Origin: Nautilus pompilius
Lineage: Eukaryota; Mollusca; Cephalopoda; Nautilida; Nautilidae
Reading direction: 5' to 3'
Assembly: GCA_018389105.1 (NCBI GenBank)
Contig: JACATO010000095.1
Coordinates: 493,501 to 557,500, forward strand
Length of the DNA: 64,000 nt
Shown here: one piece after another, positions 48,476-61,419 of the stretch
Numbering within the stretch: position 1 is the first letter of the stretch
How the letters are laid out: the number at the start of each line of letters is the position of its first letter
The notes under the pieces: model-generated
Told to the model about the DNA's origin: nothing
Databases searched by the model: none
The model's input: only the letters and a program-made list of their open reading frames with translations
Translations under genes and position numbers: made by a program

Positions 48476-51344
48476 CACCTAATAAAGCCAACGCAAGTAA
48501 ACATTATTACAAATAATTAATGATTATAACTATTTTTTTCATTTGGGGAATTTTAAATTTTCACTTCAAAAGTAAATTCCTACCTCATCTGTGGACAAAT
48601 TTAGGGAGACACTAATCGAACTTAGATGCTAGAGATGAAAGCTGATAGGTATCTTAAAAATTACCAAGGGCTTTAGCTAAATAGCATACAAGAGTAGTAT
48701 CACTTAATATTTCTCCAGCAAAGAGTGGGGGTGGTCAATTACTGATGATAATTATTAAATATGACCTTGTCAACTACTTGGAAAACTGTGCGCTCATTGG
48801 ATACTTCTTCATCTCAAAGTCTGAGCTAAATAAAATTTGGGAATTTCTGTTTGCTGGTAGCACATGTAAGGTGTTCTTGTAAAATTTTCTTATAAATAGT
48901 CATTCCTTTCCTTTCTACACAGCTGCATGATGGAAAACAGGCATTTAAAAGACAAAAAAAAAAACAATAAGATTTTATTGCAACCGAATTTTTGCTTGTA
49001 ACAATCAGAGCTTCATAAAAAAAATTAAATAATAGTAGACATTTTAAACAATTTAGGAGAGAAGCCTCTGACCTCTCAGCAACGGTTTATATGTGAAACA
49101 AACTGATGCAGTGAAGGAATGAATATATAGAATCAATTAAAAGTTAAAAATAAAGGAAAAAGAAAAGAATCTTGTGCAAAACGTTTTGTCAGAGGTCAAA
49201 ATAGATGTTTATACTTAAATTCTACATTGCCTACAGTATATAAGTGCATCATATTATAATTTAGGATGTATCCAAAAATTAAGATCTGCGATGAGTTTTT
49301 TTAAAAATGTTTTGACTAAGAAAAATCTTCAATATATTTTTGGAATATCCCAGAAAACAAAAATTTCTCCATGGAATGGGAATGTGGGATGGGTTAATGA
49401 GCTTTCTTCTCCTGGTAAGAGGTAGAAAATGGCAGAAGCAGAGACAGAGAAGACTGCAGATATCGCCCATGACTGACGGCTGCTGGGGGTTCTTTCTGAG
49501 TCAGATGATGCTGGGAAGCAGGTGCATTCTCTGAGATGTTCCAGAGATGCCTGGAAGAGAAGGAGCTAAGCTCTGGTATGCATACTATATAGCAGGGACC
49601 TGGGGTAAGGAGAAAAGAGGCAAAGGGGTGGTGAGGCAGGGGGCCAGATGTCCATATCGTTTTACAAAGAATCAGCCAGCAGAAACATCTAGTCTTTTCA
49701 AAGATCAAATATAATGATATTTTAGAATTTTTTAAAGAAAAAACTGAAATAAAAATGATATGTAAAATATCTTCATATCTACAGGAAAAGCAACGTAAAA
49801 GCTTTTTTGTTTTATGTTTCTCTAAATATTGCCAGAGTGATTTAGTTTTTGAAGGTCAGTTTTTATTTAGCACAAGACTGAAACAGTAGCAGAGACTAGA
49901 AGAAAGAAGAAATTCTAGAAGAGTAATGGAAATGGATGTCTGAATCTCTGGAGAACAGCTGACATATTCCTGATTAGTTACTAACATAATTAGATCACTG
50001 CCCAACCAAGGAAAGATGCAGAAACCTCACTTATTCACTTTGTCCTGCTACCCTGGGTAGCATGGGTACTATGTTTCACCAGGTTAGCTTGATAGCTAGT
50101 CCGACTTTTGGATGTAATACTGAGCAGACAAATTATAGCTCTGCAGCAGTAACCATGGTTATGTGGCAGACAGGTACAAAGTTAAAACAAGTAATGCTTT
50201 AGATAAACAAAATTGAGAAGGGTCATATTCATCGTACTGTAAAGGACAACGCAAAGATTTTTAAAAGAATGACAAAAAAGGTTCACATTGACTGGAAAAA
50301 AAAAAAACAAACAAAGTATTTTAAATTGTAGAAAGTTTTGGAGTTAGAGCAACATCTCTCCAAACAAGAATAATATTAAAGGTAAAAAAAACACTAGTCT
50401 TGAACATAAGAGAAAATCCTATAATATCAAGTTAACATTTATAATAGTAAACTCGACTGTTGGTTATGCATAATAGTTAAAAACTATCCACTTGTAATCT
50501 GACAGCATACATAGCAGCTTTAATGTAAATGTTAGCAAAGTAATGAATTTTATCGACCATATTTCAGTAATAAAATCAGAAGGTTGGTCTTTAAACTACT
50601 AAGCATTCTTAATTCTGAATGGTCACAAGAAACACTGATACCACCTTAATTGTAGAGGGGAATTTTAGAAATAATAGCTAGTAGAATATGTAGTCATTAA
50701 CTCTTCTCTGTTTTGATCACCTTAAAGTAGGATACTGCATATGGAGTGGCTACTCAAGTGGATTCAACAAGACTTTAACTCAAAGTATTCTTTTCTACAG
50801 CAACTCTTCCTGTACATTATATGCACACACACACAGAAATGTATATATGATATATATATATATATATCCCCACATTAGACACTGGTGGCCATAATTCATC
50901 AAGAACAGAGGAGGATATTTTGATGCAAAAAGACTCGTGGGACAGAAGTTCAAATAAATATATTTTTCCACGCACAGATCTCCAAACAGTCACATGCTGC
51001 TGCGCTGCCTGTAACTCGTAATTCCAAGAAAGACACAGGGGAATGGATAATTAGGGCAACTATGCCAGGGCTCAAGGACACCCAAAAAAGTGCATAAATA
51101 TTTGAAGTACATGTGGAAATCCTGAATCTAAATACCAGAAGAAAAATGTCTCTTCATCTGAGTTGATTGAAAAAAAATGCACCATCTGAAGATGATAAGT
51201 GTTTCCAATTTTGGAGCACATTCTCTTACACCACTGCATTTTCTAAACAACAGGGTGCTTCAGTTTATTAGAAGATGCCAGCACCTCAAAATTTTTGTAC
51301 ACTACTGGTCACAGTTGCATTACTTGAGCAAGCAATCATTCAGC
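48476..51344. other. Non-coding stretch
   Basis: No gene supported. The overlapping frames at 49279-49708 on both strands have no domain. A small palindrome (GCTACCC T GGGTAGC) lies at 50046-50060, and a (TA)n run near 50850-50868. Confidence 0.4.
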
Positions 51345-51470
51345 AAACTTAAACCCATCAAAACTTCCTTGTGCAGAACAGGGACCCAGACTCACGACAG
51401 GGTGAACAACCTTGCCCTCTTGAGTTCTGAAAGTGAACTGGCGCAACAAGTTGATGTAAGTTCATAACTT
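51345..51470 (-). mobile_element. tRNA-like SINE head
   Basis: On the minus strand GAGTCTGGGTCCCTG (complement of 51380-51394) is B-box-like, with an A-box-like GTTGCGCCAGTTCAC about 55 bases upstream. The plus-strand translation through it (GTQTHDRVNNLALL) is the kind of string that tRNA-type repeats give when read backwards, so the frame at 51177-51467 is not a gene. Confidence 0.45.
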
Positions 51471-52694
51471 TGCTACAAAAACAGCATGTAAAAAGCTAAA
51501 ATGTTACGTTACATGTTTATGCTTTCTTCATAGCAAACATTTAAATAAAGAAAAAAATGTTGTCTTTTGATTCTATCTCGTAAAGCATGTAGCACACAAC
51601 CAGAAGACATTGAAAAAGGGGCCAGATTTCCAGTCTGCCTTGGGAGGGTACAAATCATTTGTTGGCAGCCCTCCCTGCCTGTAACTAACTGCATACACTA
51701 ATAAACTGATTTATGGTAGTAAGTATAATTGAGTTTTTAAGATTTAAATACTTAAACTTTTGATTAATCCTACATACAAAACCATTATTTTCACAACTGG
51801 CTTTGTAGAGCAAAACAAACCAGAAGGTGACCAACTGGTTTATGAGTCAGCATGTCCTCTTTCTTGGCTGGTGAGAGAGTTACATCAAAGAACCCCTAGT
51901 AACAGTCTACTATGGTAATTAAAGACCGCTTCAGCTCAACTAAGATTTTGGTCGGGCATCACTGAAGATTCCAGGAGAGCACAACTCTGAGATGACAGCA
52001 TTAGAAAGCAAACATCTGCTCATTAATAAGTGTTCTGAAGAGCCAGAAGTAACATAGACCTGGCCCCTTTAGTTGACATTTTATGAGCATTTTCAATGTG
52101 GCTGATATATCTGGAGCCATACACTTGCATAATTAATGTAATCGTTGGCAAAAACATCAGAATTTAATATTGATAAAAGTTAAATACTAAAATAAATTGT
52201 CTAAAATCCATTTTAATTTCATATCATAATGGTCCAATTCACAAAATGAATTGTGCATTTCATAATTTCCATTACTTTTGCAAAATTTTCCTTAACTAAT
52301 AGAGGATGTTTTAGGCTAAATATTAATTTATATAATAAAGTATCCATTTCTTTTTTCTTCCTATTACCGTGGTTGGGTTAGTTGTGGAGAACTTCCAAAT
52401 AAAGAGTGAATGATCATAGACTGGTCATCAGATATATATATATATATACCAGTAAAACATATTAAAATTTTAAAACATTTTCTTTCCTCATTTATTCTCT
52501 TTTTGTTTGTTTGCAAAACTTTTGCATCATAAATCAATATAATGATTTTCAATGTTTTTAAAAAAAACTGTTGAGTAAGAAAACTAACCAAATATCTAAG
52601 GAGATAAAATGCATATCCATAGAAATGTAAGAAATAAGAAAAAAAATTACAACAGCATTTGATCACTTCATTAATCACATGTTTCTCCATGGTC
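51471..52694. other. Non-coding stretch
   Basis: AT-rich, with (AT)n at 52433-52448. No gene. Confidence 0.4.
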
Positions 52695-52815
52695 TGAACC
52701 TCAACCCTGCTGGATTAAGGAGCTGCTGCCCCAGTCACGACTGGCATGGTTTCTTCTTGTTCTTCACTAACCATATCTAAAAATGAAGGGTTCTATTAGG
52801 GTTTTCTAGGTACAT
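52695..52815 (+). mobile_element. SINE fragment, TTTCTTCTT-core family
   Basis: GGCATGGTTTCTTCTTG (52743-52759) equals the core of the copy at 46530. It is followed by TTCTTCACTAACC, close to the post-core sequence at 37308 and 48240, and by TTCTATTAGGG. The head is degraded. Confidence 0.6.
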
Positions 52816-55800
52816 GTATATTAAAATGGCTGAATGCATTTAAAAGAAACTGAGTTACGGATTCATAACCTGACAATTCTTAAACATTTCCTGTTTCTTC
52901 ATTTTACTGCAGCATTCCTCTCTCATCTTGTTTCCATATAAGGAGCATTTAGCTATCAGTTGCTAGTGATGACAACTGATTGTAACAATCTATGTAATTG
53001 AGTAGCACATCATTGCACCACCTATTCTAGAGAGCTTTGCCAATTAAGAACAAGGGAAACACTCATTGCTTGATTATCATGTGCTCTTACAGTTTTTTTC
53101 TTAGTAATATAATTTCAATTATTAATGACACACTAGCAGTTATTTATATTTTTGGTGGACACATGCAACAATTTATAGTTTTCACAATACAAAAATCCAG
53201 TTTTCTTTGATGTAAGTAGGTTCCCTATGGCAGCTAATTACAAGTAACATAAATTGTTTACTCCTGCTTCAATAAACAAACTTTTGAAACAACATTCTTA
53301 TAAAAAGAAAAAATGTATGCATGAGAAGAAATGTAGTAGGTTAGCCTGGTGGTAAAGCAGTAAACCAGGCAGCAAATCCAAGGAGGTGATTTCCTACATT
53401 TACAAGTTTATGAAGCCTGATTTTCTCAAAAAGCAAGATTCTAATTTGATCATTTAAGCTGTACGTTTTTATATTAATCTGTTGAAATGATATCAAGAGG
53501 CTTTCAGTTACCAATTGAAAATGTTAATGATGGCCAGTTTTGAAATTCTGACATTTGTTAATTATTTGTTTGCGTTTTTCTAGATTTGGCATTCCATTTT
53601 TAAAAATACGGAAACTTACTGACACCTTGCACTGATTTCATCAAGTTTCTGGTAGATGTATTGTGGGTAGTCAGGTGTTGCACAATCGCCATATTTGATG
53701 ATTTGTAATTATTCACATTTCATTTCTGAAGAGTAATTATTTGGGGGAAAACATAGATATAAATTTGTAAACAAAAATATAATTCCCAGCAGTTCCAGAT
53801 TACAAAAAAATTTGAAGACTCTTAACTGTTAATGAATTTCTGACAGAACAGAGAAAACTTCTGCAAATGGATACAAAATAATTAATGAGAAACTGCATCT
53901 TTCTTTAGATTTGGTTACCTTTCACTTTTATCAAGTACGTCACAGATACATCGAAATTTGTTTCAGCTAAAGTGATTACTATAAAGAAATTAATCAGAGG
54001 CAGCACTTCTTTTCCCAGAAAGTTGGTTTCCACCCCACTTTTTTCTCCTGGTGATTTTTAATTAGTCTATACTAATCCTTACTGTGTGTCATTTCACACA
54101 CAGTTTGGAAAGGTTCTGGCCTGATTGCATGAAGCTAATGTATAACGTCTATTCTCCTTGACAGCCTAACAGCGCAGTGGATGTCTGCACATTTCCAAAA
54201 AAAATAAATCATTTCAAAAACACCCTGGACAGCTTTTGTGAGATAACAAAGGAGGTGAGCAGATGGAGGTTATGTATACCTTAAAAATGAGTGGCAATTA
54301 CTATCTACATCTCTGTTAGGCAAACAGACATTGAGTTCACATGAATAACTTAGTACAACAATAATCTACAATTTTGGCTGATTGTGGCTCCACAGATAAA
54401 TGGACACCGAAAAGTTATTCTAAGACACTGGAAACTGCACTTTGCAAATCATTTTTCTTATTTTGGGAGAAAGCCAAAAACAAGGCAGCTAACCTACAAT
54501 ATTTAAAAAAATTCTATGCTTAAACGTCTTATGAGTTAAACACTAGGTAATTAATTTTATCTACATTTAGCTCCATCAACAAAGTTCAAAGTGCCTCAAC
54601 TAATTGACAGTGGTAAAATTAAGTACACTTTTGTCAGAGGATTGTGACTACATTCTGATGAAAGGGCAAAGCTTACTCTATGCCAGATCCACCTGCTATG
54701 GTGTATTGCACATAGCTTCTCACTTGATTGAAATGTTTACATTTTTCCTCCGGTAAAGAGTGCACTAACCTAGGTTGCATATATTTTAGATTACTGACAG
54801 TACCGTGTGACAGGGTTTCTGTAAGGTCAAAAGCATTAATGATTGGTTATTAGGAAATGTTTCTTTGTGGAGATGATAAAAGCTTTAAAATATGAGGATT
54901 GATATACATTTTTTAGAATGATTTTTCTATCCATCTGAAAATTTTAAAAAATTTAAAACCTCAAGTTATACAATGTATGAACTTGGTATAAAACTCTTGC
55001 TTTCATGAGAACAATCCACATGATTATCCCATTAGGGAATTTACTTGAACAAGAAGTTTAAATACCATATGGTACCTCTCATACAATAGTGTATATAGCC
55101 TCATTTAACTTTATAGGCACTAAATGAACAGAACTACAGACCATGTGGGTTTCGGTAAAAGTGGTTAAAATACCTACAATCTCGATAGTCATTACTAAGG
55201 CACTAAAGTCAGCAAGAGACACAGAATCAAATAAATGCAGAAATAAATGCTACCTAACAAATGAAGAATCAAGCATCTTCACATCTGTCACTAACTCTGG
55301 TTCACTTGAATGCCTGCCAACAACCCAAGAACAATTTATTTTCAAAACAGCTTTTATTAACCCTAAAACTTGTATGTGAAAATTAATATGCTTCAAGACA
55401 TCAGGATTTATAATGCATCTGGTCTCATACAGAAAGAATCAGGTAACTCTTATTCTACACATGTAATAGTTTATTGCTTAAATTCCATTGAGCACATGAA
55501 GTTGAGTGCATTAGTCATGACAATTGCTCTCAGTAGAGAGCCATTGTTGTTAGTTTATTTATATAAGAGCAGAAACATCTACTTTAGCATCCAGGTATAT
55601 TGTTTCTAAAACTACAGCATCATCTAATGTATCAAAAACACAATACAAACATACTGTTTGCTTTTGCCTCCCATCCATCACCTTTCTTATTTCCCATGCA
55701 CCCAATTTTAAAGAAAAGAGAAATAACCTAATTCAAAACAATTAACCAATAATAAAAAAACGTATAAGACAAAAAAGAAAAAGAACTAGCAAAGGTGTGT

Positions 55801-58800
55801 AATTATTTAGACTTTTTGTCACGTTTGTACTCTATATGGGGGGGAGGGTTCTATGCACCCAAGAGGGAAGCAGGAAGGGCAGGTAGTTTCTGTTGGTGAC
55901 ACTCAGAAGTTCTTTTTATACATAGTATCCCTTCTGTTGTTGCCAAATGATCACTGCTTCAATTGCTGGCAGGTGATGAATGACACCCTTATGCTATCTT
56001 AAGGAGACTACAGTCAGACATCTATAATAATTCATCTAATAACTCCAAGGTAAACGATTTATAGACCAATTACTAAGGCAGTGATGGGGAGCCTTCACTT
56101 AAGACCTTAGTGACTACACTTCACATAAAAAACCATTCTACAACATATAGCAAAGCTTATAAACTCATATCACTAAAACAATATAAGGAAAAAGAAAATG
56201 AGATTAGCTTTTGTGAATTCTATAAATAATACAAGCAACAGAAATTAAGTCACTCAATCTTTGAGAGGACCCAGATAAGAAAGTGTTTCTTTATTGACGA
56301 AACAAATGCTGTAGGAAAAGACCCTAGTGGCGACCCATTTTGTTATTACCCATAATATTAAAAACGACAACCAGCAAATGTGGAGTCTTCTTGTTCAAAG
56401 GTCACAGTAAACAGCCTATACTTCTGACATCTTTTCTCACCATTTTAAATGTAGTTTTCGCCATAAAGATCAAGCAGCATCTCCATGACAGCCTTTGCCG
56501 CAGAAACAATACAATTTGGCAGCCGTTGAAATGGGTTTATTATTTCAATGATTGATGACCAAAAATTTCCAAATGTGCACCAAAAACAATGGAAGTGAAA
56601 GTCAAGGTTAAGTGTTGATTGGTGACATACACCATTTATTTAGCCACTAACAGTGAAACCAGAACAATCCTGCCTCAGAAGGTAAATAAAAGAATTTCAG
56701 GATGGGTGAAAACAGAAATATTTGGTCATTTCTTGTTCCATGTTCCCAAAAAGCTGCCAAATCAACAAATACCTTGGCAGAAGGTCTGAGGTTTCTTTAC
56801 AGTAGCTAATCTGAGAAATGTAAAAAAAAATAAGACTTCCCCATTTTATTTTGGCATCACATTGGAGTTACGATGGTTAACCAGAGAATCTATTTACTGT
56901 ATTTACCAATAAAATAAAGGACTAAATAAATACATACCAAATGATTTCTAGACTAAGAAAAAAAAAGATATTAGAAAGTTAATTGTTTGTTTAATAAACC
57001 TAAGCAATTAAAATTTTTCTGTTGTTACGGTAGGAAAATGTGTGTTTCTGACAACTGATTATCTAATGAAAACCTAAGGATTTGAGATTAAGAACCCCCC
57101 CCACCATTTGATAAACTCTATCTGAACTGTCCTGTAGGTTATTCAAGTTGTTTTTTTTTTTCAAAAATTTAAACGATTAAAGTTGTTACATAAATTAAAA
57201 AATTTATAACAATTTTTATGAACTCTAAAACAGCCTCACAAAGAACTGTACAAAGATTTGCCATTGATTGTCACAATTACTATTATATTTCAGCCATCTT
57301 TTGTCTTTCATGTTAAACTACCCTTATGTGTAGACTGATGCAAAATGAAGAGAGAAACAGCAAATAAACTATTTCAAGCAGTAATATCTCTCTCAAAGAA
57401 GCACTGTTTTGAAACATACTGGTATTTAACTAATAATCCATGATATTCTTAAAAGATAAATCAATGGGTTTCTTTTTTTGTTTATGTGGGAAATTAAGTG
57501 TGGATACTAAAGTGGCAGGCATAGAAACGCACATAGCTTTGGAAACTGGCTGCTTTGTTATTGTCCAATCTTTCTGATCCCTTTCCTTGGATCAATGAGA
57601 AAATAAAACAGGAATATGTTTGATTCTCTTTAAACTATAGGAATCAAAAGTTCTTGTTCAGTGTATATTAAGCATCCAAAATAGAAAAAAAAAAAAAAAT
57701 GGCATTCAGATTGGCCTTATTCTCTCTACATGAATCACATGGTGTACAGCATAAATATAGTACATCATCTAAATCACTGGTTTGACCACGCTCTGTTCCA
57801 TCAGATACACTGCTAGTTCGCAAAAGTGAAAAAAAAAGAATGTTCACTGAAATGAAAACAGAAATGGTTCCACTAACAATTCAGATCATAGCAAATTTCT
57901 TCTTTTTTGTCTTTTCTAAATTCCCTTATCTTGTGTAATTATTCTACAGGGAAACTAAGATATCCTAAAGTGTTAATCTTTCTTTAGCACAGTAATAATA
58001 AGTCATCCAAATCAGATGGCAATTTCATGTGGAAACGGTTAACTGGGACCACCCCTACATTTGGTAGGTAACTTTTATAAATTTGTACTTTATTACTGAA
58101 GTTCAAGCATCAAGTTTTAATATTCCCCCATCTAACTCTTTTGTTGAAAGCCATGATTTCCAGCAGTAGATTGGATATTTACCTAAAGTAAAGCTTGGTT
58201 GCAGGATAGTCATGTTAGGTGACTTAATGTGATGGCTGCCACATAACCGAGACTGGCTATAAGAGATAAAAAAAATTAGATTTTAGGCCATGATATCCTG
58301 ATTGTTGCCTGACTTTGGGGACAATAGATTACCTATTAAATCCCCTGACTGGCACTCTACCTATTACGTGACTGACACCTGGCAGAACAGACTATGGTGA
58401 TTAGTCATTATTTTTTTTTTAAAACTTAGCTTTGAATTATACACAAATAGCTCATCCTAAAACTGTACGGTTATCAGGCATCAGAACCACGACGGATTAA
58501 GGTTTTTTTCCCCACATAATCAGCCTCAAAAAAAATTTCTAAGTTGCCCAGGACATTGCAGGGAACACTTCATGCTGGACATCACCGATGACCACTCAGT
58601 TTTTCATGGAAGAGTCTCAGATAAATCCAGTGAGTTAATGTGGTAGCTATGAATTCACCAGAAAATCCCATAATTTCATAGCTTAAAACATACACTAAAA
58701 GGGCCCCCGAAGTTATTAAAAGCTTATAACATTAAAGAAATTAATTTGTAATCATCATACATTAAAACAAAATGGCACGTCAGACTGAGAGTTCTTGCAT

Positions 58801-59812
58801 TATGGAAATGCGCAATGTCTGAACTAATTTTTTTTCCATTCATTTGAATATTCTTGAACATTTCACGTGAAAGAGACTTTATCCGCCGAAGTTTTCAAAC
58901 CTGCCAATTATCCACAATTATCAATGTGGAGAAATCTGTAGTCTGCTCAAACTTACAAACGAGAATCCCTAGTTTTTCGCGCCCGATGCAGCACAAACAA
59001 GTGTCCCTGTTTTCAAGTGACTGTTTGAATCTAAACTGAGTGATAAGAAATAATGAAAAAGTTCTGGAACTTTCTGTAGCATGGCCTTCCTCAAATACAG
59101 ATTGCATGATTCTGTCAATCGAACTTTATTCCTGTGATATCAATCTTTGCCAAATGTATGCTACATAAAAATGAATCCTAGATGATCAGGTAACAGAAGA
59201 AATATTCATGAAAATAACAAACTCATCCATTTCATATTTCATGAGTTGCTATGATTCATTCATCATCTATTTACAGAGAATTTGAAGTTTCAGAACTGAT
59301 TACATTTTTTGAAGACTTTCGGATAATGTTTCATAAAAAATAAAGTGGTCAGTTACTTTATGACAGTGGCCTCATGCAAGTTTTCAATAATTTTCTTTTC
59401 CTTCATCAAAATCTTCCAATAAATCCTTTTATTATGGACAAAACTGCAAGTAGATGCCTCAAAACATCTATCAACACAATGGCCTCACAGGATACTTGGG
59501 TACAATAAAAAATTTACTGCCAACACTCTAGTAATGCATACATGATAGGCAGCATTAAAAAATACTAAATTTGAAGAAATAAAATGTTAATGCCTATGGT
59601 AACTATTACATTATGATATCACATGATGCTTTCATTGCTATGGTTACACAAAGTAAAAGTATCAGAAAGAAATGCTAGTCAAGCCTGGTAGTCAGTGAAA
59701 CTTCAATGCTTGCCTTAGCAGATAATTTTACAGGTATATTTCAGTTGCAGGTGCCCTTCACTTTTCAGAGTTACTACTGCTGCATCAGTGATATATATAT
59801 ATATTAATGAGT
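52816..59812. other. Longest featureless stretch
   Basis: About 7 kb with no gene, array or recognised mobile element. Frames of 60-80 codons (55143-55379, 55370-55609, 56340-56555, 58854-59107) show no domains. A tRNA-like scrap, TTAGCCTGGTGGTAAAGCAG at 53340, lacks a B box. Short homopolymer and (AT)n runs only. Confidence 0.4.
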
Positions 59813-59814
59813 GA

Positions 59815-60070
59815 TCTTCCACTGCAGGAGGGAAGCCTTCTTTCCAACATGAAATGATAAAGGAGTAGAGGTGAAGTCCACTTCCACAGTCACCTCTTTA
59901 GAGTAGATGAGATCCCAGGCAGCCCCCACAATTCCTGGAAAAGAATAGCCAGAAGAAACCAGATGATCACACTAAACTATTCCTAACCAGGATTTGAACT
60001 CAAGCCCCCAATCTTAGAGTACTCTGGCATTCTAACCACCAAACTGCCATAATCTTTACCAGAGACAAAA
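59815..60070 (-). mobile_element. tRNA-derived SINE, best-preserved head
   Basis: On the minus strand the A box TGGCAGTTTGGTGGTTAG (complement of 60033-60050) and the B box GAGTTCAAATCCTGG (complement of 59987-60001) sit at tRNA spacing. TTAGGAATAGTTTAGTGTG follows and matches the copy at 46530. The core here is CTGGTTTCTTCTGGC (complement of 59948-59962). An anticodon arm and acceptor stem are not convincing, so this is a SINE rather than a tRNA gene. Confidence 0.75.
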
Positions 60071-61370
60071 AAATTAAATATTGTTAATGTATCAATTAGA
60101 TCTCTGAGCAATCTTTGCTGAATAAGGCTAGAAAGTTTAATTTTTTGAAGCTAATAAACCATTTGCTGGTGGCGTTAGAGGTGCAAGGTCAACCTGGACC
60201 AGGGGAACCAGATTAAGTTGGGTGTTTTTCTATACGTTTACATTTTTGTTTTTGTCGTGCTGACTGTTAGCAAGCGAAATGAGAAAGAGCAGAGGTTGCT
60301 TACCTGAGGTGAGTGACAATAATAGAAACCTGGTTGAGAGAGAGATGAGATTAAGTGAAGAGTTGATGAGACAGAATAAAGGACAACAATTAATGTTTGT
60401 GTGGTCATCCAACAGAATACGCTGTCAAAAAAAAAAAAAAACAAAAACCTAAGAAAACTGGTAACTAGCAAAAGAAAACTTTGTGGACCAGTTGTAGAAG
60501 AAAGTATCCTCTGAGAGTGATGGTCTGCTCCTGCTGAGATTGGCTCCAAGCTGACTAAACACTTAATAACAAAGAACCAACCAGTGCATTTTGGAAGGCT
60601 GCTGGGATATCAGGCTAAAGAAAATATTATGGTCACCTAAGAAGTTTGTTAGAAAGAAAAAAATTTTTTTACACAAATTGAAATATGACAGCACCCATCT
60701 ACCAAGTTTTCCAATAATATGTTTAGGCCAAGCTCCAGTGGATGTGCATGTCTTTGATTTCAGTAACAAAAGAGCTCAAGGGAACGGAACAAAATGAGTA
60801 GGCTAGCTCTGAAGCTGGGTGGAGGGGGTTGTGTAGCTGGTGGTCTGATATCATTTGTGTAATCTCCAATGAAAACAACCTGCACGGCATGGGGTGCTAT
60901 TGTGTAATGGATTTGCTGCTGCTACCACGCTAAGCATATAAATCATGATCCATAAGATGACAGTTTTAATTTCCTCAAACCATTCGCTCCATTTACAGCA
61001 GTGACTTAGCTTTTTAGTGCACTCATTGATAGTCTTGCAGTTAGCAGATACATGGATTCCATTGAAAAGATGGACTTTTGCATAAATAGCATTTAAAATG
61101 CTGCATCAATGACAATTTTACAAAAATCATTATCGTTAAATTGAAGCTAAATATGATGTATTGCTGAAAACATTGCGTCTTTCTACTGAAGAGGCAGACT
61201 CCAGATTCAGGGAGATCATGCCTTTAACTGACAGTAACCAACCTGTGACTGTATACAAATTTAAAGCCAGTCACTCCTCAGAGAAATGCAAGCAAGGTTT
61301 GTGGTAACATTCCAAAAGCTAATCAGATTCTAAAATATGATGGTGTTCTTATTTAAAAATAAGAAATAAG
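60071..61370. other. Non-coding stretch
   Basis: No gene. The minus frame at 60238-60549 includes a poly-A/T run and is not supported. Confidence 0.4.
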
Positions 61371-61371
61371 A

Positions 61372-61405
<34 letters not shown>

Positions 61406-61419
61406 TAATAATAATAATT
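61371..61419 (+). repeat. (TAA)n microsatellite
   Basis: About 16 TAA units with two interruptions. Confidence 0.95.

Noticed and set aside
51177-51467. 96-codon plus-strand frame
   Set aside because: Its C-terminal part is the backward reading of a tRNA-like SINE head.
53340-53400. tRNA-like start TTAGCCTGGTGGTAAAGCAG
   Set aside because: No B box and no shared SINE core, so not enough to call an element.
58880-59040. Minus-strand exon-like frame with a CAG|GTTTGA donor
   Set aside because: No homology recognised, and a second strong donor inside the frame contradicts a single exon.
59987-60050. Possible tRNA gene on the minus strand
   Set aside because: A and B boxes are good, but the acceptor stem and anticodon arm do not fold properly and SINE sequence follows.
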